Source: Gracilinema caldarium DSM 7334
GTDB taxonomy: Bacteria > Spirochaetota > Spirochaetia > Treponematales > Breznakiellaceae
Direction of reading: 5' to 3'
NCBI RefSeq assembly: GCF_000219725.1
Contig: NC_015732.1
Coordinates: forward strand, 2,294,001 to 2,358,000
Length of the DNA stretch: 64,000 nt
Position numbers and translations under genes: made by a program
Shown here: piece by piece, positions 28,219 through 37,395 of the stretch
How the letters are laid out: every line of letters starts with the position of its first letter
Position numbering within the stretch: position 1 is the stretch's first letter
Notes under the pieces: model-generated
Told to the model about the DNA's origin: nothing
Database searches by the model: none
What the model saw: the letters and a program-made list of their open reading frames with translations, nothing else

Positions 28219-28243
28219 CGGGTCGGTGAAACCATGATTTACT
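28215..28243 (+). promoter_or_regulatory. Promoter of the sulfoquinovosidase operon
   Basis: TTGACG at 28215-28220 and TTTACT at 28238-28243 are 17 bases apart. The -10 element lies inside the left arm of the operator palindrome, the geometry of a repressed promoter. The ABC operon promoter has the same layout. Confidence 0.6.
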
Positions 28244-28266
28244 TACTTAGTGTAAGTAAATCATGG
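28232..28266. promoter_or_regulatory. Operator O1, perfect 15-bp inverted repeat
   Basis: CCATGATTTACTTAC (28232-28246) and its exact complement (28252-28266) surround the centre TTAGT. It overlaps the -10 element and touches the ribosome site of the next gene. A closely related copy lies upstream of the ABC operon and weaker ones upstream of the ROK gene and of the transketolase operon. The nearby ROK repressor is the likely binding protein. Confidence 0.75.
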
Positions 28267-28274
28267 AGTATCCA

Positions 28275-30446
28275 ATGACCCCAAACCAAGAGCCCCTGCA
28301 CATCATCACTGATAAGAAAAATCTGAGACTGCTCTTTAAGGGCGAAGAAATTTTCGCCCACTCGCCGGAACAGCCCTTTGTCTATGCTGGCAGAGGTACC
28401 GGAAACTACCGTATGTTCCGGGGTAATTTTCATATTTCTGAACGGCTTAAAGAGCTAGTAGGTTTGCAGGATTGGGATTTGCTCGAGTCTGAGCCAAACC
28501 GTCTGGTAATTCGCTTTAGCCAGGGCTGTTCAATTTATCATGGCAGAAAAAGTCATTACAACCTGATCCTCCAGGCGGCTGTGGTGTCTGATCGGCTTGA
28601 GCTTTCCTGTACAACCGAGACAGAAACCGGCCAAGCCCCACAATATAAGCCCAATCGGTGGCGCTTCCATTTTTCAGCCCAAACCAATGAACAGGTCTAT
28701 GGCTGCGGCGAACAGTTTAGCTACTTGAACCTCCGCGGCAGAGCCTTTCCCCTGTGGACCAGCGAACAGGGTGTAGGGAGAAACAAGAAAAGCTATGTTA
28801 CCTGGCTTGCCGATGTGGCTGAAGGGGCCGGCGGTGACTATTACTGGACCTTTTTCCCCCAAACAAGCTTTGTAAGTTCCCGGCATCTGTGGTGCTATGC
28901 GGACTGTCCTGCCTATTCGGTCTTTGATTTTTCTGCTCCTGATCACCATGAATTGTATTTCTGGGACCTGCCTTCCCGTTTTGTATTCGGACTTAAACCT
29001 AGCATGGTCGAAACCATTCAGGATCAATCGGCCTACTTTGGCCGCCAGGGTATGCTTCCCGATTGGGTGATGGAGGGGGTAATCCTCGGCGTTCAGGGGG
29101 GAACCGAAACCTGCGAGCATAAACTTGCCGTGGCCCGAAAGGCTCACGTTCCTGTGGTTGGGATCTGGGCCCAGGACTGGGAGGGAATCCGGATAACCAG
29201 TTTCGGCCAGCGACTGCGCTGGAATTGGGTCTGGGACCAGGAACGGTATCCAGGTTTGGACCGGGCCATAAAAACCTGGAATCGGGATGGGGTCCGGTTC
29301 CTAGGGTACATTAATCCCTATGTTTTGCAGGACCATTCCCTGTTTCAGGAAGCCGAACCGCAGGGGTACCTGGCAAAAAATGGGGAGGGCCGCACGTACC
29401 TGGTGGATTTCGGCGAATTTTATGCAGGAATAGTGGACCTTACGAATCCCGAAGCATTCCGGTGGTTCAAAGGGGTTATTAAACACAACTTGCTTGATTT
29501 CGGGTTATCCGGCTGGATGGTTGACTTTGGCGAGTACCTGCCCACCGATACGGTGCTCTATTCGGGCCGTTCAGCAGAGCTGGCCCATAATGAGTGGCCT
29601 GCCCTCTGGGCCCGCTGTAACTATGAGGCGGTCCAGGAGTGGTATCAGGACCACCCTGAAAAACAGGGACAAATTGTGTATTTTATGCGGGCCGGCGGGC
29701 CCGGTTCGCAGAAATGGTGCCCCCTCATGTGGGCAGGGGACCAGAATGTGGACTGGTCCGAGGATGACGGGCTTCCGTCGATTATTCCGGCGGCCCTGTC
29801 CCTGGCCATGTCCGGTCATGGACTCCACCATAGTGACATCGGCGGGTATACAACCCTCTTCGGTATGAAGCGCACCAAGGAACTCTTTATGCGCTGGGCC
29901 GAACTGGCATCTTTAACTCCGGTCATGCGGGGCCATGAGGGAAACAGACCCCGGGACAACTGGCAATTCGACTCAGATCAAGAGACCCTGGCCCACCTGG
30001 CTCGGATGGGGCATCTGCATCGTGCATTGTTGCCCTACCTTAGGACCCTGGTAGTAGAAAACGCTGAAAGGGGTATCCCGGTTATGAGGCCCCTATTCCT
30101 GCATTATGAAGAGGATTCGGAAGCCTGGCATATCAAGGACCAGTACCTGTTAGGTCCCGACCTCCTGGTGGCCCCTGTGTTAGAGCCGGCAAGGAATGAA
30201 CGAAAACTTCACCTGCCTCCGGGGATATGGTGTCATCTCTGGAGCGGCGAAACCTTTCACAGCCCCGGACCGGCGGGTATGAGCTGTACCGTGCGGGCGT
30301 ATCTGGGGGAGCCACCGGTCTTTTATCGCGCCGGTACTGCATGGGAAGCCCTCTTCCGGGAAGCTCTTACAACCTGTGAAGCCCTGTATCCCAGCCGGCC
30401 CGTAAGCAAGACCGATGCGATTACGGTACAGGATATATCCAAATAA
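28275..30446 (+). CDS. yihQ: Sulfoquinovosidase (GH31, YihQ-like)
   Basis: A 723-residue GH31 glycosidase predicted to release sulfoquinovose from its glycosides, such as sulfoquinovosyl glycerol from plant and cyanobacterial sulfolipid. The start 28275 is chosen because GGAG lies six bases upstream; the earlier in-frame ATG (28263) is inside the operator. Residues that define sulfoquinovosidases are present with the E. coli YihQ spacing: Gln300 in WAQDW, Arg313 and Trp316 in QRLRWNW (YihQ Q288, R301, W304), and Tyr525 in GGYTTL (Y508). The nucleophile is Asp417 in VDFGEYLP and the acid/base Asp489 in WAGDQNVDWS, 36 residues before the Tyr as in YihQ. No signal peptide, so it acts in the cytoplasm on imported substrate. 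Confidence 0.92.
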   Translation: MTPNQEPLHIITDKKNLRLLFKGEEIFAHSPEQPFVYAGRGTGNYRMFRGNFHISERLKELVGLQDWDLLESEPNRLVIRFSQGCSIYHGRKSHYNLILQAAVVSDRLELSCTTETETGQAPQYKPNRWRFHFSAQTNEQVYGCGEQFSYLNLRGRAFPLWTSEQGVGRNKKSYVTWLADVAEGAGGDYYWTFFPQTSFVSSRHLWCYADCPAYSVFDFSAPDHHELYFWDLPSRFVFGLKPSMVETIQDQSAYFGRQGMLPDWVMEGVILGVQGGTETCEHKLAVARKAHVPVVGIWAQDWEGIRITSFGQRLRWNWVWDQERYPGLDRAIKTWNRDGVRFLGYINPYVLQDHSLFQEAEPQGYLAKNGEGRTYLVDFGEFYAGIVDLTNPEAFRWFKGVIKHNLLDFGLSGWMVDFGEYLPTDTVLYSGRSAELAHNEWPALWARCNYEAVQEWYQDHPEKQGQIVYFMRAGGPGSQKWCPLMWAGDQNVDWSEDDGLPSIIPAALSLAMSGHGLHHSDIGGYTTLFGMKRTKELFMRWAELASLTPVMRGHEGNRPRDNWQFDSDQETLAHLARMGHLHRALLPYLRTLVVENAERGIPVMRPLFLHYEEDSEAWHIKDQYLLGPDLLVAPVLEPARNERKLHLPPGIWCHLWSGETFHSPGPAGMSCTVRAYLGEPPVFYRAGTAWEALFREALTTCEALYPSRPVSKTDAITVQDISK

Positions 30447-30457
30447 GGAACCACAAA

Positions 30458-31141
30458 ATGACTATCGAAACCCTACGAACACTGAATCCTGGACTTAACT
30501 TTATTACTGCAGAAGACGACCACTTTGCCCCATTCGGCAGAACTTTTAAGCACCCCCATATGGGGGCCATCCTTGAACAAGCCAACCCTCTTGTTCCCGA
30601 CGGGCTCGAAGAAAACCAATATGTAGCATCAGTTCCTGAACTGGAGGCCCTGCCGGGCAAGGAGCTCTATGACCAGATATTCGGAGCAATTTCCATACAG
30701 GTTGGTTTTGTGGTAGGGCCCAATATGAGCCTTAACGGTCTTGAATATCATAAATCGCCGGAAGTATTAATCGCCTTGACAGACCAGGTCTTGCTTCTGG
30801 GAAAATGGGAAGATATAGATCCCGACTGGCAGTATGATTCAAGCCAGGTGATTGGCCTGTATCTAAAAAAGGGAGACGCCATAGAATTATATCCTAGAAC
30901 GCTCCATTTTTCGCCCTGCCGTGTACAGGATGGGGGCTTTAAAAGCCTCATCATCCTCCCCCGGGGCACCAATACCCCCCTCTCTGAAACAATCCTGGAA
31001 CAGCGAACACCGGGAACCGAAGCTCAATGCCTTTTTATGAAAAATAAGTGGCTTTTAGCCCACCCTGAACGAAAACCGCTTATGCAAAAAGGTGCCTATC
31101 CCGGTATTCGGGGTAAAAACATAGTGGTGCAATATAGGTAA
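30458..31141 (+). CDS. DUF4867-like cupin protein, candidate sulfoquinovose isomerase
   Basis: A 227-residue soluble protein with cupin-like strands (YDQIFGAISIQVGFVVGP, VIGLYLKKGDAIELYPRTLHFSPC, KSLIILPRGTN). It resembles the DUF4867 family, members of which, as I recall, sit in Firmicutes sulfoquinovose clusters and isomerise sulfoquinovose to 6-deoxy-6-sulfofructose. His and Glu residues in the HFSPC and LEYHKSPE blocks could bind a metal. It lies 11 bases after the glycosidase and 20 before the symporter, with AAGGA near its ATG, so it is the second gene of the operon. The catalytic assignment rests on context and remembered family, not on an alignment. Confidence 0.65.
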   Translation: MTIETLRTLNPGLNFITAEDDHFAPFGRTFKHPHMGAILEQANPLVPDGLEENQYVASVPELEALPGKELYDQIFGAISIQVGFVVGPNMSLNGLEYHKSPEVLIALTDQVLLLGKWEDIDPDWQYDSSQVIGLYLKKGDAIELYPRTLHFSPCRVQDGGFKSLIILPRGTNTPLSETILEQRTPGTEAQCLFMKNKWLLAHPERKPLMQKGAYPGIRGKNIVVQYR

Positions 31142-31161
31142 ATATCTAAAGGAGACTCTCT

Positions 31162-32598
31162 ATGGCAGAACAGAAAAAACGGCTTGGGATCGGAGCTCTG
31201 ATATCCTATGGTATGGGAGACATCTACGGCGGCGGGTCCTTTTTAATTATTTCGACCCTGTTTATCTATTTTCTTACCGATGTGGTGGGCCTTTCGCCCC
31301 TGCTCGCAGGGCTGGTTGTATTGGTTGGCAAAGCCTGGGATGCCATTTCAGACCCCCTCATGGGGCTCATTTCGGATCGCACCAAGTCCCGCTTCGGCCG
31401 CCGCAGGGTTTACTTTTTAGTCAGTATTATTCCTGTGTTCTTAAGCTTTTGGATGCTCTGGCTCACCCTGCGCTTTGAAAACCAACTGGCAACCTTTTTC
31501 TATTACCTCTTCAGCTACGTTCTGTTCTGTACGGTCTACACGATTGTTATGGTCCCCTACTCGTCCCTGCCCACCGAAATGAGCGGCGACTATCGGGAAC
31601 GGGCCCGGCTGTCCGGTGCCCGGATGTTATTTTCTCAGCTCTCAGCCCTCATAGCAGGGACTATACCGGGCTTCCTTGTTAAAAATGTATACCGGGACAA
31701 CCCCTCCCAGGGCTTTTTCATGGTAGGCCTCATCTTTGGACTCCTCTATGCCCTGCCCTGGATTATTGTATTCCTGGGAACCTGGGAAGAGGATATTCCA
31801 ACAGCCCGAAAGGCTCAGCATAATGCGGGGCTTATACAATCCTTTAAGGATCTCCGAAGTCTCATTTCCTGCCGTTCCTTCAGACTTCACATCGGGATGT
31901 ACCTTCTGGGCTACACTGCCCTGGATATTTTGTCCGCATCCTTTGTGTATTTTGTGACCTACTATATTGGCCGGGGGAATATTTATACCCTCTGTCTCGG
32001 CTCCATACTGATTTTCCAACTCCTTTCCCTGCCCCTGCACATCACCATCGCAAATCGTATCGGCAAGGGAAGATCCTATGCCATCGGCGCGGGGATTGTC
32101 TTCCTGGTGGCAATCTTTTTTATCACCCTGACTCCTGCAAGTCCCACCATATTGATTCTCGCCTCCTCGGCCTTGCTCGGCCTGGGACTGTCTCCTGTGG
32201 TGGCCATGCCCTGGGCAATGCTGCCCGAATCCTCCGATGCGGATGAGCTTACCAACCATATTGAACGGGCAGGCAGTGTGGCTGGGGTATTTACGCTCTG
32301 CAGGAAACTGGTCCAGGCAGTAACCCTCTGGTTTTTTGGCGTTTTATTGCAGGCTATCGGGTACAGTGCCGGGGCAACCCAGCAGTCAGCCTCAGCAATC
32401 CAGGGGATTCGGTACATTTTCGTCTTTGGTCCCCTCCTTTTTATCGGACTTGGCACTATACTGGCCATTCTGTACCCCATTACGCCTAAAACCTTTGCTT
32501 TAATGAGAAAAACCCTGGAAGCAGCCCGATCAGGCCAGGCTTCCCCCTGTACCGAACCAGAGGAAGCATCACTGAAAAGGATTACAGGGAAGAAATAG
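31162..32598 (+). CDS. GPH-family sugar:cation symporter (YihO/YihP type)
   Basis: A 478-residue inner-membrane transporter with twelve predicted helices. The N-terminal signature of the glycoside-pentoside-hexuronide family is clear: DVVGLSPLLAGLVVLVGKAWDAISDPLMG, then ISDRTKSRFGRRR. GPH members YihO and YihP accompany sulfoquinovosidase in the E. coli sulfo-EMP cluster, and one of them is thought to import the glycoside. Its position directly behind the sulfoquinovosidase and candidate isomerase suggests import of sulfoquinovose or its glyceride. AAGGAG precedes the ATG. A hairpin that may end transcription lies just after the stop. Confidence 0.9.
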   Translation: MAEQKKRLGIGALISYGMGDIYGGGSFLIISTLFIYFLTDVVGLSPLLAGLVVLVGKAWDAISDPLMGLISDRTKSRFGRRRVYFLVSIIPVFLSFWMLWLTLRFENQLATFFYYLFSYVLFCTVYTIVMVPYSSLPTEMSGDYRERARLSGARMLFSQLSALIAGTIPGFLVKNVYRDNPSQGFFMVGLIFGLLYALPWIIVFLGTWEEDIPTARKAQHNAGLIQSFKDLRSLISCRSFRLHIGMYLLGYTALDILSASFVYFVTYYIGRGNIYTLCLGSILIFQLLSLPLHITIANRIGKGRSYAIGAGIVFLVAIFFITLTPASPTILILASSALLGLGLSPVVAMPWAMLPESSDADELTNHIERAGSVAGVFTLCRKLVQAVTLWFFGVLLQAIGYSAGATQQSASAIQGIRYIFVFGPLLFIGLGTILAILYPITPKTFALMRKTLEAARSGQASPCTEPEEASLKRITGKK

Positions 32599-32616
32599 AC
32601 AGAAAGGATATTAAAA

Positions 32617-32654
32617 GGCGCCTCTCATAACTCCATAAGCATTTTAGAGGCGTC
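32617..32654. terminator. Hairpin between convergent operons
   Basis: A 9-bp stem (32617-32625 with 32646-32654, one G-T) with a 20-base loop lies between the symporter gene and the convergent isomerase-like gene. It could serve both directions, though T tracts are short. Confidence 0.45.
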
Positions 32655-32712
32655 TCATATAAAGGCGAATTAATTCATCAATAAAAATAGCAAATGCCCT
32701 TTGCTTTATTTT

Positions 32713-34035
32713 TTATTTTACAATCTCCCAACCTTCTATGTGAGCCAGGATTTCAAAGGGTTTAACATAGGTGCCATACACCACCGAGGCATGATGGGCG
32801 ATGCCGTTATTTACCACTGTTGCGAGTACATCTTCAACCTTCCGTTCGAACACAACCTTCATATAGGTGCCTTTAAGGAGCTTGTCCATGGGTACAGCTC
32901 TGGCGGTATCCAGAAGGAGCCGGAACTTGCCATCGCAGGAATCGAGCCGGAGGATTGAAAGGTCACCGCTTTTTAGTACAAAGTCCGCAGTAACGCCCTT
33001 GCCGCCGGCAAAATAGGTATCCAAGGACCGGACACAGCGGCCATCCCAGAGGTTGCAGGGGGCCACACCGCAGTGCCAGAACAGGGCAAAGTTCTGTTCC
33101 AGATCGATCTGGGAAAAATCGAACAGGAAGGGAGTTTCAGCCCCAACCGCCCGGTGGGCCAGCATGGAGAGAGCTCCTTCCACATCCCCCTCGCAGGCCA
33201 GGATCCGGTCCTCCGCCTGGAGGAGGCTCATGGCGGCACAGGGACTGATGCCATAGGTGGCGGCAAATTCGGGCCAGCACCGGATAGCCAGAGCTGTCAG
33301 CCGCTTGGCAGTCAAAAAGGCATCCAGCTTAGCCGAGAGGGCTGCCACCTTATCAAGCTGGTCACCGGTAATTCCAGAAACATCAAAGACCTGTTGCAGC
33401 TGTTCCTTACGGCGGGCTACCTCTGAGTCAGGCACCGGGTAACTAAATACCTCATCCAATTCAAAATGGTCCACCAGCACGCCAAGCTGATTATAGAGAG
33501 CCAGGTCGGCGGTGCTCAGGTTAAAGAAACCGTGGGCCCGGTACCCGATAATCCCGACCCGGGCGGTCGAAAGGGCTATCCTGACCCGGATTGCATCGAG
33601 CCAGTCCTGGTCCATGTCGGGCCGAACCACCACTCGGTAATTCCGGATACCACCCTTGTACAGGTTCGAGGCATTCAAATTGGCCCCGCACACTGAATTG
33701 AGCCGGATTTTTCCACCATCATAGGGCAGTTCCGGCAGGGCCCAGAGCAGTATGGGCTTTTTCACCTGTTTTGCAATCACCAGTGCCAGATGCCCCAGAT
33801 GAAAGGTGCCGGAAATAATGGCCACCGCATCAACCCGTTTTTCTGCGAGCAGTTCCGCAGCCTTTTCCGCTTCCTCTACTTCGATAACCAGATCTTCCGG
33901 AGTAACGAGGGTTACCTGTTCCAGTTGAGACAGGTCCTGCCGGAGCTTTTTCCAGATTTCCCCTGCGGTTTTCCAGTCATAGGTCTTCCGTGCCAGGCAG
34001 ACCACACCGAGGGTAATATGTTGTTTCATGTTCAT
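32713..34035 (-). CDS. L-fucose/L-arabinose isomerase-like protein
   Basis: A 440-residue protein of the fucose/arabinose isomerase superfamily. Expected metal-site regions are present: IRCWPEFAATYGISPCAAM near residue 245 (Glu), ACEGDVEGALS near 280 (Asp), and a late His in GIAHHASVVYG. FWHCGVAPCNLWDG is also characteristic. Such enzymes interconvert aldoses and ketoses with a divalent metal; short members often have unknown sugar substrates. ATG 34035 begins one base after the upstream permease stop, with AAAGGA in that permease's 3' end. It is the last gene of the ABC operon and shares the operator with the sulfoquinovosidase operon. A sulfosugar substrate, for example in either isomerisation of sulfoglycolysis, is possible but unproven. 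Confidence 0.8.
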   Translation of the reverse strand: MNMKQHITLGVVCLARKTYDWKTAGEIWKKLRQDLSQLEQVTLVTPEDLVIEVEEAEKAAELLAEKRVDAVAIISGTFHLGHLALVIAKQVKKPILLWALPELPYDGGKIRLNSVCGANLNASNLYKGGIRNYRVVVRPDMDQDWLDAIRVRIALSTARVGIIGYRAHGFFNLSTADLALYNQLGVLVDHFELDEVFSYPVPDSEVARRKEQLQQVFDVSGITGDQLDKVAALSAKLDAFLTAKRLTALAIRCWPEFAATYGISPCAAMSLLQAEDRILACEGDVEGALSMLAHRAVGAETPFLFDFSQIDLEQNFALFWHCGVAPCNLWDGRCVRSLDTYFAGGKGVTADFVLKSGDLSILRLDSCDGKFRLLLDTARAVPMDKLLKGTYMKVVFERKVEDVLATVVNNGIAHHASVVYGTYVKPFEILAHIEGWEIVK

Positions 34036-34036
34036 C

Positions 34037-34918
34037 CTATCCTTTGACCGCACCGGCGGTCAGCCCGGAAATGATCCGGTTATGAAGCATCGTATACAGG
34101 GCAATGCTGGGAATGATCGATATCATAATGGCGGCATACATGGAGGTATAATCCGTCACGAATTGGCTGGTAAAAAAGCGGATACCCAACTGCAGGGTAC
34201 GGCTGGCGGAAGAGCTTGTGAGCAGAAGGGCCATAATAAACTCATTCCAGGCATAGATAAAGCAGAAGGTTCCCGCCGTAACGAGCCCCGTCTGAGCCAG
34301 GGGCAGTACAATTTTTGTATAGCGCTGAAGAAATGAACAACCATCGATGACCGCCGCTTCTTCCATTTCCTTTGGAATGGATCGCATAAAAGCAGTTACC
34401 AGGAATATCGATACGGGTATATTGATGGACCCATAGACGATGATGAGGGCGAGGAGGCGGTCATAGAGCTTAAGGCGGGTAATGAGGGTAAAATAGGGAA
34501 CCATAAAGGAAATAATAGGCACCAAAACCCCGGCGGTGAGCAGGGTATATATCAGTTCCCTGCCCCGGAATTGTTCTCTTGCAAGGACAAAGCCGGCCAT
34601 GCTTGTTACAAGGAGGTTTAATAGCACCGCACCAAAAGCAACGTAGATTGAATGGAGAAACAGGGATGGTAGGTTTGCCAGCTTAAGGGCGTTTTCATAG
34701 TTAGTCCACTGTAAAACCTTGGGTAAGGTAAAGGGAGAGACTTGCAATTCCAGGTTGGTTTTTAATGAAGAAATAAAAAGCCAGACGAGCGGAAAGGCTG
34801 CAATGAGGAAAAAGAATGCAAGGACGGTTATAACGCCGATGGTACCCGCAAGAGCTATAATCCGCTGAAGGGGGCGCTGTTTCATTGTGTTTATCTGCTG
34901 TAGTGAATTCGCTTTCAT
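34037..34918 (-). CDS. ABC sugar transporter permease, MalG type
   Basis: A 293-residue inner-membrane protein with six helices. The EAA loop that docks the ATPase reads EEAAVIDGCSFLQRYTKIVLPLAQTG near residue 195, typical of carbohydrate importer permeases of the CUT1 class. It overlaps the upstream permease by 4 bases and is followed directly by the isomerase-like gene. No ATPase gene lies in the cluster; CUT1 systems often share one ATPase encoded elsewhere, as MsiK does. Confidence 0.93.
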   Translation of the reverse strand: MKANSLQQINTMKQRPLQRIIALAGTIGVITVLAFFFLIAAFPLVWLFISSLKTNLELQVSPFTLPKVLQWTNYENALKLANLPSLFLHSIYVAFGAVLLNLLVTSMAGFVLAREQFRGRELIYTLLTAGVLVPIISFMVPYFTLITRLKLYDRLLALIIVYGSINIPVSIFLVTAFMRSIPKEMEEAAVIDGCSFLQRYTKIVLPLAQTGLVTAGTFCFIYAWNEFIMALLLTSSSASRTLQLGIRFFTSQFVTDYTSMYAAIMISIIPSIALYTMLHNRIISGLTAGAVKG

Positions 34919-35811
34919 TGGGCAGCCTCCGCCATGGGATCATTTTTAGAAAGCAGGGAACGGATCAGTACAATAAGAACGGTCCCAAGCAATATCAGTA
35001 TGGCTCCGATGGCGCTTGCCTCCCCATACCGGAAGGCATCCATTTTATTGTAGAGCTGTATGCCCATGGTGGTGGTGGCATAGGCTGGGCCGCCGCCGGT
35101 CATAAGGAAGGTGGCCTCGAAATGGCGCATACCATAGGCCATAGCCAGGGTGATGCTGGTCACCAGGGTCCCGGTAATCGTAGGGAGGGTAATCCTGAAG
35201 GTTTGCTGAATCACCGAAGCGCCGTCAATCTCGGCGGCTTCATAGAGGCTGTCTGGAATATTGCTGATCGCCGCCAGGATGATGATCATAAAGTAGCCGA
35301 TATAAAGGACCGACTGGGCGATTACGGCAGTCAGGGCGGTGGCGGTGTCCCCGAGCCAGTTGTGGCCCTTCATGCCCACCAGTGCAAGGAGCCCATTTAA
35401 AAGCCCATAGGTGGGATTATAAATAGCCTTCCAGAGCATGGCCAGGGCCACCGCTGATATAACATTGGGAAGAAAGTAGAGGGTCCGCAGGAATTTCCAC
35501 AGGGGAGGCTTGCGGGCTAATATAAGGGCTACCAGGGTAGCCAGGGGTATTTGGATAAAACCGGAAGCAAAGGCCCAGATAAAGTTGTTCCGAATTCCCA
35601 AGGTAAAGGTGCTGTCGGAAAAAAGCTTTTTGTAGTTTGCAAAACCTACAAACTGAGCTTTTGATATGCCGGTCCATTCCATCAAGCTGGTTATACTGAT
35701 GAAAAACAAAGGATACAGAAAAAAGGCCCCATACAAGATCAAGACGGGAGCGAGAAATATCCCGATCCCCAGTCTATGACGGCCAGAGAAGGTGCTCCCG
35801 CCTCGTCTCAT
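34915..35811 (-). CDS. ABC sugar transporter permease, MalF type
   Basis: A 298-residue inner-membrane protein with six helices and a CUT1 EAA loop, YEAAEIDGASVIQQTFRITLPTITG, near residue 195. It begins one base after the binding-protein stop, with AAGGAG inside that gene's 3' end. With the second permease it forms the membrane channel for the sugar delivered by the neighbouring binding protein. Confidence 0.93.
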   Translation of the reverse strand: MRRGGSTFSGRHRLGIGIFLAPVLILYGAFFLYPLFFISITSLMEWTGISKAQFVGFANYKKLFSDSTFTLGIRNNFIWAFASGFIQIPLATLVALILARKPPLWKFLRTLYFLPNVISAVALAMLWKAIYNPTYGLLNGLLALVGMKGHNWLGDTATALTAVIAQSVLYIGYFMIIILAAISNIPDSLYEAAEIDGASVIQQTFRITLPTITGTLVTSITLAMAYGMRHFEATFLMTGGGPAYATTTMGIQLYNKMDAFRYGEASAIGAILILLGTVLIVLIRSLLSKNDPMAEAAQ

Positions 35812-35812
35812 A

Positions 35813-37078
35813 TTACCGTTTCTCCTTGGCTGCCACAGCTTTCATAAATTCTTCCGGAGTAGCCTGGCCGAGGGCCATCTTGGCTAACTGCTGGCCAAAT
35901 TCGGCGACGACCTCAGCGCCCCGGGCGCCTTCCAGGTGCATCACGTTAAAGGCAGATTTGTTGGATAGATCGTAGAACTGCTTCATCAGGGGATCCACCG
36001 CATCCGCATCGGTCAGGTCAAAGGAGACAGCGAACATGGCCCCAGAGGAAAGGGCAATCCGCTTTACGTTTTCAGGCTTGGTCATCCATTTTAGGAATGC
36101 AATCTGGGCGGCCTTCTTAGCGGGATCCTTGGTATTACCTGCGGCAATATTTGCTTGGAGGAAACCAATCATGGCATTTTTATAGGTTCCAGCGGCAGGG
36201 GCGGGAGCCACTTTCGCATTGGCAAAAACCTCGGGGGCTTCTTTCTGGACCCGACCAATATACCAGGGGCCATTGGTAAAGAGCGCAGTCCGGCCAGCCA
36301 GGAAATGACCGCCAGCCACACCCGCATCGCCGCCCACTGCATCGGGGGTCGTATTTCCATTTTCATACATTTTCTTGAGCAGGGCCGCGGCCTGGACAAA
36401 AACTGGGTCGGTAAGGGGTTTATCCCAGACTTTGGGGCCGCCGAGAGATGCGGCAAAATGGGAGAACCAGAGCATGCTGGTCCAGGCATTGGTACCACCA
36501 GTCATCTGGCTTGCGGGGGTAATACCTGCGGCCTTGAGCTTTTCAAAGACGGTCCACATTTCATTGACTGTCTTGGGATAGGTAACACCCACTTTTTTCA
36601 GGAGGGCCTCATTATACCAGATGGGGGTGATGGCAATTTCATAGGGAATCGATTTCATGACCCCATTGATGGTAGCCTGTTCCAGGGTGCCTGCCTTAAA
36701 GGAAGCCTTCCAGTCGCTGGTAATTTCCTTGGAGAAATCCAAAAGGAGGTCAGATTTGTAATACTCAGCGGTGGTTGGATTCAGTTTCAGGGTAAAAATA
36801 TCAGGGACAATGCCTGCGGCAATAGAGGTACGAATCTTCTGTTCGTATCCATCATAATCGGGCTGGGGCTCAATTTCTACCCGGATTTTCCCTGCATTAG
36901 CTGCATTAAATTCGTTAACCAGTTTTTCCACTTCCGCAGCCTTGGAATCCTTGCCAACCCAGATGCAGGGCCATTTAAGCACTACTTCCTTGGAACCGGC
37001 ATCTTTCTGTCCTTCTGCCATAGAAAAAAAAGATGTTGCCAGTAAAAGGATACCTATCAATCCTAGCGTTCGTTTCAT
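35813..37078 (-). CDS. ABC sugar-binding periplasmic protein
   Basis: A 421-residue extracellular solute-binding protein of the family 1 type that accompanies CUT1 importers. The ATG at 37078 has AAAGGAGG just upstream; a longer frame to 37120 would begin inside the operator. The signal peptide (MKRTLGLIGILLLATSFFS) ends without a lipobox Cys, so it is secreted rather than lipidated. Family features include EFNAANAGKIRVEIEPQPDYDGYEQKI, FLAGRTALFTNGPWYIG and a C-terminal MTKPENVKRIA. A helix-rich sugar pocket is likely, but the ligand cannot be read. Agrobacterium uses a similar ABC importer for sulfoquinovosyl glycerol, which fits the shared operator here. Confidence 0.92.
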   Translation of the reverse strand: MKRTLGLIGILLLATSFFSMAEGQKDAGSKEVVLKWPCIWVGKDSKAAEVEKLVNEFNAANAGKIRVEIEPQPDYDGYEQKIRTSIAAGIVPDIFTLKLNPTTAEYYKSDLLLDFSKEITSDWKASFKAGTLEQATINGVMKSIPYEIAITPIWYNEALLKKVGVTYPKTVNEMWTVFEKLKAAGITPASQMTGGTNAWTSMLWFSHFAASLGGPKVWDKPLTDPVFVQAAALLKKMYENGNTTPDAVGGDAGVAGGHFLAGRTALFTNGPWYIGRVQKEAPEVFANAKVAPAPAAGTYKNAMIGFLQANIAAGNTKDPAKKAAQIAFLKWMTKPENVKRIALSSGAMFAVSFDLTDADAVDPLMKQFYDLSNKSAFNVMHLEGARGAEVVAEFGQQLAKMALGQATPEEFMKAVAAKEKR

Positions 37079-37092
37079 ACCGAACCTCCTTT

Positions 37093-37122
37093 GTTTACTT
37101 TCACTAAGTAAGTAAAACATGG
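37093..37122. promoter_or_regulatory. Operator O2 upstream of the ABC operon
   Basis: The core from 37094 to 37117 has the same half sites (TTTACTT and AAGTAAGTAAA) around a 5-base centre as the operator of the sulfoquinovosidase operon. The two agree at 27 of 31 positions when aligned without gaps. It covers the -10 element of the ABC operon promoter. Confidence 0.75.
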
Positions 37123-37139
37123 AAACCCACAGTTGTCAA
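37111..37139 (-). promoter_or_regulatory. Promoter of the ABC operon
   Basis: On the minus strand TTGACA (37139-37134) is followed 17 bases later by TTTACT (37116-37111). The -10 element is inside the operator, as at the sulfoquinovosidase operon. A second TTGACA lies slightly farther upstream. Confidence 0.65.
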
Positions 37140-37395
37140 TAAAAATGTCAAGAGAGTAACAGCTTTCAAACAGCCGATAATGATATTGATCCCGAAGTAT
37201 CGAAACGAGCAGAAACACATTATAAAAAAGCAGCTGAGGTGCCAGCGTACAGAGAGACCTACCCTTCCAGCCGGCTCGTTACCCCCCTCTCCATGTAGGG
37301 GGACAAGGGATGGGTTTAGAAAAGTGAGCTCATTCTGTTTCCATTAGCATCGAGTAACATGATTGAAAACAAGGGATCCTGGGGACTTAAAAACC

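Noticed and set aside
36155-37045. Long open frame on the plus strand opposite the sugar-binding protein gene
   Set aside because: Its translation shows no domain or ribosome site, and the minus strand encodes a clear solute-binding protein in operon order; it is a by-product of codon bias.
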